This document shows, in pieces, positions 1-4,331 of a stretch of 7,227 nucleotides of DNA; position 1 is the first letter of the stretch, and each line of letters begins with the position of its first letter. Under the pieces are notes generated by a model. It saw nothing but the letters and a program-made list of their open reading frames with translations. It was not told where the DNA came from and made no database searches. The DNA lies in the NCBI GenBank assembly GCA_030753265.1, contig JASMCQ010000039.1:1-7227 (forward strand), in the 5' to 3' direction. The translations under genes and the position numbers were made by a program. Source of the DNA: Dehalococcoidia bacterium. GTDB lineage: Bacteria > Chloroflexota > Dehalococcoidia > UBA3495.

Positions 1-462
1 CAGCCCGCCCGCAGTGTCTTTGCGGTACCGGAGGAGCGAGACCACCTCGTCGGCATCCTCCATTGCCTGAAGGATCTCTTCGGCCCTGTCCTCGGGTAGG
101 AGTTGGAGAAGGTCCGCCGCAGCGTCCGGCCTCGTCTGTTCGAGGATTTGGGCCAACACCCCGGAGGCCAAGCCCTGAGACATCTCCGCTGTCTCCTCCG
201 GTTCCAGGTGCTCCAATATTTCCGCGGTTTCGTCGGGGGAGAGGCCGGCCAAGAGTTCGAGGCAAACACCCCTGGGCAGCTCCATCAGAACTTCACCCTG
301 GTCCACCGGGTGGAGCTGGCTGAACCGGCCGAGCGCCGCTTCGCGGTCTTCGCCATCCAGGAGTTGGCGGATAACCGACACGGCGGCTCGCACCAGCTCC
401 TCGCTGGAGCGGGTGGACCCCTCTGCCTGGCTCTCCGGCGGCGGGTGCTGGACCTGATCCAT
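1..462 (-). CDS. mgtE: Magnesium transporter MgtE, N-terminal part (truncated by window edge)
   Basis: The minus strand is open for 154 codons from an ATG at 462 to the window edge. An in-frame TAG (480-478) lies only five codons upstream of the ATG and no other start codon falls between them, so the start is well fixed. A GAGGA Shine-Dalgarno (471-467) lies 4 nt before it. Residues about 20-140 are helical and acidic, with repeated segments such as LSPDETAEILEHLEPEETAE and LLPEDRAEEILQAM. This is the pattern of the MgtE intracellular N domain, a superhelix that senses Mg2+. The sequence then reaches LLRYRKDTAGGL, the usual junction into the CBS domains. The CBS pair and the five-helix membrane channel would lie beyond the window. 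Family role: a homodimeric inner-membrane Mg2+ channel that closes when cytoplasmic Mg2+ is high. Identity is by motif and domain pattern only. Confidence 0.9.
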   Translation of the reverse strand, partial: MDQVQHPPPESQAEGSTRSSEELVRAAVSVIRQLLDGEDREAALGRFSQLHPVDQGEVLMELPRGVCLELLAGLSPDETAEILEHLEPEETAEMSQGLASGVLAQILEQTRPDAAADLLQLLPEDRAEEILQAMEDADEVVSLLRYRKDTAGGL

Positions 463-750
463 TACGTCCTCAAGCGACTATTCTGGCTCTGACACGGCGG
501 GCGCCTCTGCTGGATGCCCTCTCCACGACGGCAGTCCTTCCCGGCAGTATTGATTTGGACCGCCCGCCCGGATTGCTAACGGAGAGCAAAAGGCGCCCCG
601 TCCTGTTTCTCGCGAGAGGGTCAACGTCAGACGGCACTTTTCCGGCGGGCCCGTCTTTCTGAGAGACCCGGATCGGCGGTTCACGGGCCTGCCCCAGCGG
701 GTCTCCCGTCGAGGAGGCGAGCAGGGGTGACGCAGTTGTTGATTCCTAGC
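463..750 (-). promoter_or_regulatory. Long structured leader upstream of mgtE
   Basis: If the promoter at 758-786 is used, the mgtE transcript has a leader of nearly 290 nt. Inverted repeats seen in it are: GAGACCCG at 663-670 with CGGGTCTC at 698-705 (8 bp); AGACGG at 629-634 with CCGTCT at 651-656 (6 bp); the palindrome TCTCGCGAGA at 608-617; GGCAGTCC at 530-537 with GGACCGCC at 557-564 (8 bp in RNA with one G-U); and GGGCGCC at 499-505 with GGCGCCC at 592-598 (7 bp, enclosing the previous pair). I looked for the conserved blocks of the M-box (ykoK) Mg2+ riboswitch and did not recognise them. I see no convincing gene on either strand. A regulatory leader is an inference from length, base pairing and the gene downstream. 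Confidence 0.4.
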
Positions 751-755
751 AATCA
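740..755. promoter_or_regulatory. Inverted repeat over the predicted mgtE start site (candidate operator)
   Basis: TGATT at 740-744 and AATCA at 751-755 form a perfect 5-bp inverted repeat around a 6-bp centre. It lies directly downstream of the predicted minus-strand -10 box, so a protein bound here would cover the transcription start. The arms are short and this could be chance. Confidence 0.25.
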
Positions 756-757
756 GA

Positions 758-786
758 ATTGTAACCTGCCGGGCAGGCGCTGTTAA
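758..786 (-). promoter_or_regulatory. Sigma70-like promoter reading towards mgtE
   Basis: On the minus strand the -35 box is TTAACA (786-781, 5 of 6 to consensus) and the -10 box is TACAAT (763-758, 5 of 6), with the ideal 17-bp spacer. Transcription would start near 751. It is the best promoter match I found between mgtE and the divergent small gene. The spacer is almost filled by a palindrome (see 765-777). Confidence 0.6.
765..777. promoter_or_regulatory. Perfect palindrome between the -35 and -10 boxes (candidate operator)
   Basis: CCTGCC, a single central G, then GGCAGG: a perfect 6-1-6 palindrome inside the 17-bp spacer of the mgtE promoter. With one central base it cannot fold into an RNA hairpin, so a dimeric DNA-binding protein is the more natural reading. 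The regulator is not in the window. Confidence 0.4.
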
Positions 787-836
787 GGGTGCTGCCAAAA
801 ACCCGGCTACCTTGCCTGCGGGGCATGGACTGAAAA

Positions 837-875
837 GCGCCCTCGGAGTCTTTTGGATCAACACTCCGAAGGCGC
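837..875 (+). promoter_or_regulatory. Hairpin in the leader of the small gene at 894
   Basis: The arms at 837-849 (GCGCCCTCGGAGT) and 863-875 (ACTCCGAAGGCGC) pair at 12 of 13 positions around a 13-nt loop. The stem ends 5 nt before the AGGAGG Shine-Dalgarno at 881-886. No T-run follows, so it is not a typical terminator. It could be an operator, an mRNA-stabilising stem or a translational control element. Confidence 0.5.
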
Positions 876-893
876 CCAAGAGGAGGATTCCCA

Positions 894-1220
894 ATGCTGT
901 TTCTGGTACAAAAGCGCCATGACGGCGCACATTGCCCCGGTTATCTCCCGGAGTTGCTACCCGCAAGGGTAGAGGCTCAGGAGCGCCGGCACGAGATTGT
1001 CGCCCCGGTCGGGATGAAACCTCACGGTATGTACCGCACGCTGCCCGAGCACTGGGAGGCGGCCACCGTCGAGGCCGGCGCTCCGGGCCAGATAGCTGCC
1101 CTGTCGAAGTAGCTGCTCCCCAGCGAGCGCGCGGAGATCAAGGTGACCCCCGTGACCATTGCAGAGGAGATGCCGGCAACGGCCGGGCAGATGTCTGGCG
1201 GCCACTCTGGGGGACTCTAG
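894..1220 (+). pseudogene. Small conserved-type protein gene interrupted by an in-frame TAG
   Basis: An excellent Shine-Dalgarno (AGGAGG, 881-886, 7-nt spacer) precedes ATG 894. The frame encodes 72 residues to a TAG at 1110-1112, then continues in the same frame for 35 more codons to TAG 1218-1220. The start MLFLVQKRHDGAHCPG, the middle PHGMYRTLPEHWEAATVEA and the part after the stop (AEIKVTPVTIAEEM) follow the layout of a family of small (about 90-110 residue) proteins I recall from Chloroflexota and other bacteria: a hydrophobic first strand, H...CP, G.Y..PEH....VEA, then AEI..PV. I cannot name the family or its function. The family-like segment runs on past the TAG, so the stop most likely arose by point mutation (TTG or TAC to TAG). 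Readthrough or a sequencing error are the alternatives. The true 3' end overlaps the stop of the convergent lipoprotein gene. Confidence 0.6.
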
Positions 1221-2095
1221 CTTACCGTAAACTCCTCGATCATGCCCAAGACGGCGTGCGGGGCGCCCGTCTCCACATCTTCAACAAAGCAGATCAGGGC
1301 GAAGTTTCCCGGAGCAAATTCGGCGGTGAAGAAGCCGCCTCCGCCGTTGACGATACTTTGAAATCCCCCAAGGGGCAATCCCGGCGGCGGCCCTTGGGCG
1401 CCTGGCTCGAAAGCGGCCAAGAAGTCCATCGCCGTGGCGCCGGGCGCCAGTTGCACCAGGAAAGCCTCGTGATCCTGGACTCCGCCGTTCGTTACCTTGA
1501 TGGTTTGGACACCGGCCGTGATCGGTTCCGACAAGCTATAAGCAAAGTCGGACATATCCACTGTCAGGTCGCTATCGGGTTCAGCCGCCAGCGGACCGGT
1601 GGCCTCGGTGACAGTGAGGGAAGCCGCCTGGCCAAGAGCGAAGTGCGGAACGCCCTCCGCGTTGGGGACGAAGCAGAGCATAACGTAGTTTCCCGGCTGA
1701 ATGTTCAGGGTCGCGGTTCCGCTCCCACCGGGGGCCAACACCGAGACGCCCCCGGCAGACTCAATCCCTGGCGGTGGCAGGCTTCCCGGCCCTTGAGCGA
1801 AAGCGGCCAGCAAGTCTTCTGAGGACGTGCCATCCGGTAGCTTGATGAGCTGCTGATGGTGCAGTTCCTGCCCTTGGTTGGCCAGGCTAATGCGGGTCAT
1901 ACCCGCTGGGATGCTGCTTGGCCCCGTGTAACCGAAATCGATCGCGGCGAAGCTGACCTCATTGATTTGAGGAACGGGAGTTGGAGTCGGCGCCGGGGTT
2001 GACGTGGGCCGAGGGGTGGCTGTCGCCGCATCCCCGCAGGCTGCCAGCGCCAGCACGGCGAGCACGGCCAAGGTTAGCCAGAATGTAGACCTCAT
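1217..2095 (-). CDS. Secreted lipoprotein with two cupredoxin-like domains
   Basis: A 292-residue protein. Start chosen at ATG 2095, because it opens directly into a lipoprotein signal peptide: MRS, a hydrophobic run, then lipobox L17-A18-A19-C20. The open frame extends upstream to 2326 but that part lacks any signal-peptide character. A GGAGG lies 12 nt before the ATG, rather far. Residues 25-42 are a Thr/Pro/Ala linker typical of Chloroflexota lipoproteins. Two related domains follow, about 44-164 and 177-292, each with the order seen in plastocyanin/azurin-type folds: NxG..xH, a DGT- or PGAT-type loop, PPPG, then a PGN(Y/F)xxxCFV strand, PH and LG(Q/M). Candidate type-1 copper ligands are H79 or H80, C141, H151 and Q156 in domain 1, and H209, C269, H280 and M285 in domain 2. 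It would be anchored outside the membrane. Electron transfer or copper binding is inferred from ligands only. It is transcribed divergently from argS. Confidence 0.82.
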   Translation of the reverse strand: MRSTFWLTLAVLAVLALAACGDAATATPRPTSTPAPTPTPVPQINEVSFAAIDFGYTGPSSIPAGMTRISLANQGQELHHQQLIKLPDGTSSEDLLAAFAQGPGSLPPPGIESAGGVSVLAPGGSGTATLNIQPGNYVMLCFVPNAEGVPHFALGQAASLTVTEATGPLAAEPDSDLTVDMSDFAYSLSEPITAGVQTIKVTNGGVQDHEAFLVQLAPGATAMDFLAAFEPGAQGPPPGLPLGGFQSIVNGGGGFFTAEFAPGNFALICFVEDVETGAPHAVLGMIEEFTVS

Positions 2096-2135
2096 CTGAA
2101 ACCGGTACCTCCCTAGCAATGAATTTGCGCTTTGG

Positions 2136-2163
2136 ATTCCATCACCCCGAAAGAAACTGTCAA
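2136..2163 (-). promoter_or_regulatory. Promoter of the lipoprotein gene
   Basis: On the minus strand a perfect TTGACA (2163-2158) is followed after 16 bp by TGGAAT (2141-2136, 4 of 6 to TATAAT). Transcription would start near 2129, giving a leader of about 34 nt that contains the GGAGG before the chosen ATG. This supports the start at 2095 over the longer upstream frame. Confidence 0.55.
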
Positions 2164-2214
2164 CTAGAATCGTTATCATCATGGCATCGTGAGCGCTTGG
2201 GCACGACGTAGAAG

Positions 2215-2224
2215 CGGATATCCG
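2215..2224. promoter_or_regulatory. 10-bp palindrome between the divergent lipoprotein and argS promoters
   Basis: CGGATATCCG is a perfect palindrome lying upstream of both promoters. A second, weaker inverted repeat, TCGTG (2187-2191) with CACGA (2202-2206), lies beside it. Either could be an operator, but ten bases alone are weak evidence. Confidence 0.2.
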
Positions 2225-2258
2225 AGCCTCGCGATTCTCGTTTTTCAGAAGCCCCGCT

Positions 2259-2267
2259 TGTGATAAT
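2259..2267 (+). promoter_or_regulatory. Extended -10 promoter of argS
   Basis: TG, one base, then GATAAT (2262-2267, 5 of 6 to TATAAT) is an extended -10 element. No good -35 box is present at 16-18 bp; the nearest is a T-rich stretch at 2241-2246. Extended -10 promoters can work without one. The start would be near 2274, leaving a leader of nearly 90 nt before argS. Confidence 0.5.
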
Positions 2268-2283
2268 ATGGGCGTAAGGTGGC

Positions 2284-2323
2284 TCATGGCCCCAGTTCCT
2301 ATCCAATTCAAGAAGGGCCATGA
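2284..2323 (+). promoter_or_regulatory. Hairpin in the argS leader
   Basis: TCATGGCCC at 2284-2292 and GGGCCATGA at 2315-2323 are a perfect 9-bp inverted repeat around 22 nt. TTC (2296-2298) can also pair with GAA (2312-2314), extending the stem past a 3-nt bulge. No T-run follows and no T-box conserved sequence is visible. It ends 38 nt before the argS start, between the promoter and the ribosome-binding region, so it may be an operator or RNA control element. Confidence 0.45.
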
Positions 2324-2361
2324 CACACTGGACCCTATATGTGGTGGAAGGCTGATACTCT

Positions 2362-4041
2362 ATGGCGACCCCGCTGGTGCGTGACGTAATTGTGGAAATG
2401 CTGAACCAGGCCGTGGCTCAGGCCCGCCGCGACGGGCTGCTTCAGCTAGAGACCATGCCCGAGATACAGGTGGAGCGGCCGGCCAATCCCGAGAATGGTG
2501 ATTTCGCCACCAACCTGCCCTTGCGCCTGGCTCGGGCCACTCGCATCAACCCACTGCAACTTGCCGAGGGACTGGCCAGGAATATTCCCACCGGCGACCA
2601 GGTGGAGCGGGTGGTGGCGGCGCCTCCCGGCTTTGTGAATTTCTACCTGCGAGACCGGTGGGTCCAGCAACAGGTGGAGGCCGTTCGGCTGGCCGGCCCG
2701 GATTTCGGCGACGTGGACGTGGGCCAAGGCCGCCGGATGATGGTGGAATTCGTCAGTGTCAACCCCACCGGCCCGGTCCACGTGGGTCACACCCGGGGTG
2801 CGGTGCTGGGCAGCGCCCTGGCCAACATCCTGGCCGCCGCCGGCTACGAAGTAACCCGGGAATACTACGTAAACGATGCCGGAAACCAGATGGAGGCCTT
2901 CTACCGGTCCCTTTACGCCCGGTACAAACAGGCCCTGGACCTGCCGGCGGAACTGCCTGACAACGGCTACGTGGGCGACTACGTTATCGACCTGGGCCGG
3001 GAGATTGCGGAAGCTGAAGGCTCCCGGTACGCGGAAATGGAGGAGTCGCAGGCTGTCCGAGAGATCGGCGATGTCGGCCGTGAAAAGATGGTGGAGCTGA
3101 TCCGGGAAGACTTGGCTCAAATCGGCGTGGTGTTCGACCGATGGTTCAGCGAGCGGACCCTGTACCGGGAAGGTCGATATGACGAAGCCATGCAGATACT
3201 GCGGGACAAGAACTACCTCTCCGAGCGGGAAAACGCCGTGTGGTTCAACTCCACCATGCTGGGCGACGACAAGGACAATGTGGTAGTCCGCTCTTCGGGG
3301 GTGCCGACCTACTTCGCCGCGGATATCGCTTACCACTACGACAAGTTCGTCAAGCGCGGATTTGACGGCGTGGTCGATATTTGGGGGGCCGACCACCAGG
3401 GGCATGTTCCCCGGATGAAGTCCGCAGTGACGGCGCTGGGGATCGACCCGAACCGCCTCACGGTGCTGATCTCCCAGATGGTCACGCTGAAGCGGGGCCA
3501 AGAGGTGGTCCGGGCCTCCAAACGAACCGGGGAATTCGTGACCCTTCGGGAGTTGGCCGACGAGGTGGGGCTCGATGCCTGCCGTTTCTTCTTCTTGGCC
3601 CGCAGCCCGGCAACCCAGATGGAGTTCGACCTGGAGCTGGCCAAGAAGGAGTCTTCGGAGAACCCGGTGTACTACGTCCAGTACGCCCACGCCCGCGCCG
3701 CCAAGATCTTGAAGCGGGCCCGCGACGGCGAGATCGACTGGAGCGGCGGCGATGTGACCCTGCTGAACGACCCCGGCGAGCAGAGCCTCATTCGCGCCAT
3801 GCTGCGGCTGCCCGAGTTGGTGGCCAATATGGCTCGCACCCTGGAGCCCCACCATCTGCCTCACTACGCGATGGAGCTGGCTACCGCCTTCCACTGGTTC
3901 TATGATAGCTGCCGGGTCATCTCCTCCATTCCGGAGGACCGGGACATGAACCTGGCCCGCTTGAAGCTGGTGGAATCGGCCCAAATCGTCGTTCGCCGGA
4001 CCCTGGCGCTCATGGGAATGAACGCTCCGGAAGACATGTAA
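2362..4041 (+). CDS. argS: Arginine--tRNA ligase (arginyl-tRNA synthetase)
   Basis: A complete 559-residue class I synthetase that charges tRNA-Arg with arginine using ATP in the cytoplasm. Domains in order: the N-terminal ArgRS additional domain (about 1-95), with NPENGDFATNLPLRLA and PPGFVNFYL; the Rossmann catalytic core with the HIGH-type motif PVHVGHTRG (H140 and H143), NDAGNQ at 171-176 and GADHQGHVPRMK at 342-353; and the KMSKS-loop equivalent RASKRTGEF (384-392), where the usual Met is Ala. The C-terminal DALR anticodon-binding domain runs from about 435 (NPVYYVQYAHAR) to the ending LALMGMNAPEDM, as expected for the family. Length is normal. GGTGGAAGG at 2343-2351 serves as the ribosome-binding site, 10 nt before the ATG. 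The gene stands alone, with its own promoter and a terminator-like structure downstream. A 536-codon antisense frame covers most of it and is treated as a shadow. Confidence 0.96.
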   Translation: MATPLVRDVIVEMLNQAVAQARRDGLLQLETMPEIQVERPANPENGDFATNLPLRLARATRINPLQLAEGLARNIPTGDQVERVVAAPPGFVNFYLRDRWVQQQVEAVRLAGPDFGDVDVGQGRRMMVEFVSVNPTGPVHVGHTRGAVLGSALANILAAAGYEVTREYYVNDAGNQMEAFYRSLYARYKQALDLPAELPDNGYVGDYVIDLGREIAEAEGSRYAEMEESQAVREIGDVGREKMVELIREDLAQIGVVFDRWFSERTLYREGRYDEAMQILRDKNYLSERENAVWFNSTMLGDDKDNVVVRSSGVPTYFAADIAYHYDKFVKRGFDGVVDIWGADHQGHVPRMKSAVTALGIDPNRLTVLISQMVTLKRGQEVVRASKRTGEFVTLRELADEVGLDACRFFFLARSPATQMEFDLELAKKESSENPVYYVQYAHARAAKILKRARDGEIDWSGGDVTLLNDPGEQSLIRAMLRLPELVANMARTLEPHHLPHYAMELATAFHWFYDSCRVISSIPEDRDMNLARLKLVESAQIVVRRTLALMGMNAPEDM

Positions 4042-4049
4042 CCCCCAGG

Positions 4050-4123
4050 CCATCACTCAGGCGACAAATCGCCCCTCACCCGGCTCCGATCCTCTCGGAG
4101 CAGCAGTGATGGGCGTATTTTTT
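4050..4123 (+). terminator. Branched (three-way junction) hairpin plus T6 after argS
   Basis: An outer 8-bp stem, CCATCACT (4050-4057) with AGTGATGG (4105-4112), encloses two perfect hairpins: GGCGA (4060-4064) with TCGCC (4069-4073) around a CAAA loop, and GCTCCGA (4083-4089) with TCGGAGC (4095-4101) around TCCTC. Five bases later comes TTTTTT (4118-4123). The position 8 nt after the argS stop and the T-run make a terminator the simplest reading. A branched terminator is unusual, and a small RNA or regulatory element is the alternative. Confidence 0.55.
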
Positions 4124-4145
4124 CGGCGCGACCCCTCGAAATGCA

Positions 4146-4163
4146 CATAAACCCTGATTTATG
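4146..4163. promoter_or_regulatory. Inverted repeat upstream of the exporter promoter
   Basis: CATAAA (4146-4151) and TTTATG (4158-4163) are a perfect 6-bp inverted repeat around CCCTGA. It lies about 60 bp upstream of the predicted exporter -35 box and may be a regulator site. The rest of 4124-4223 is AT-richer than its surroundings and I see no gene in it. Confidence 0.25.
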
Positions 4164-4223
4164 CCAGCGATAAGTTGCGCTTACGATATACGCGAGCATA
4201 TTGGGTGGAGTGGCAATATTGGA

Positions 4224-4252
4224 TTGCACCGCCCTGGAAACCGGTGTATTAT
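4224..4252 (+). promoter_or_regulatory. Promoter of the RND exporter gene
   Basis: TTGCAC (4224-4229) and TATTAT (4247-4252, 5 of 6 to TATAAT) are separated by exactly 17 bp. The -35 box keeps only the TTG of the consensus. Transcription would start near 4259, giving a leader of about 73 nt. Its position downstream of the argS terminator suggests the exporter is transcribed on its own. Confidence 0.5.
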
Positions 4253-4331
4253 CGGCGGATAAGGTCGGTCACGTTCACTTATTAGGAATACTCAACTGGG
4301 ACTGGCCAACGCTCTGTAGGGGACTTGACTG

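Noticed and set aside
463..893. Possible tRNA or M-box riboswitch in the mgtE upstream region.
   Set aside because: No cloverleaf with a proper T-arm, and no conserved M-box blocks were recognised on either strand.
932..1822. Plus-strand open frame of about 296 codons across the small gene and opposite the lipoprotein.
   Set aside because: It overlaps two better-supported genes, has no ribosome-binding site at its start, and its product is low-complexity with no family likeness.
2096..2326. N-terminal extension of the lipoprotein frame to an ATG at 2326.
   Set aside because: The extension would bury the lipoprotein signal peptide inside the protein and runs through its own likely promoter (TTGACA at 2163-2158).
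2446..4056. Long open frame antisense to argS (about 536 codons).
   Set aside because: It mirrors the codon-position bias of a GC-rich gene. The product has no recognisable domain and is rich in His, Gly and Val as shadow frames usually are. The plus strand is clearly argS.
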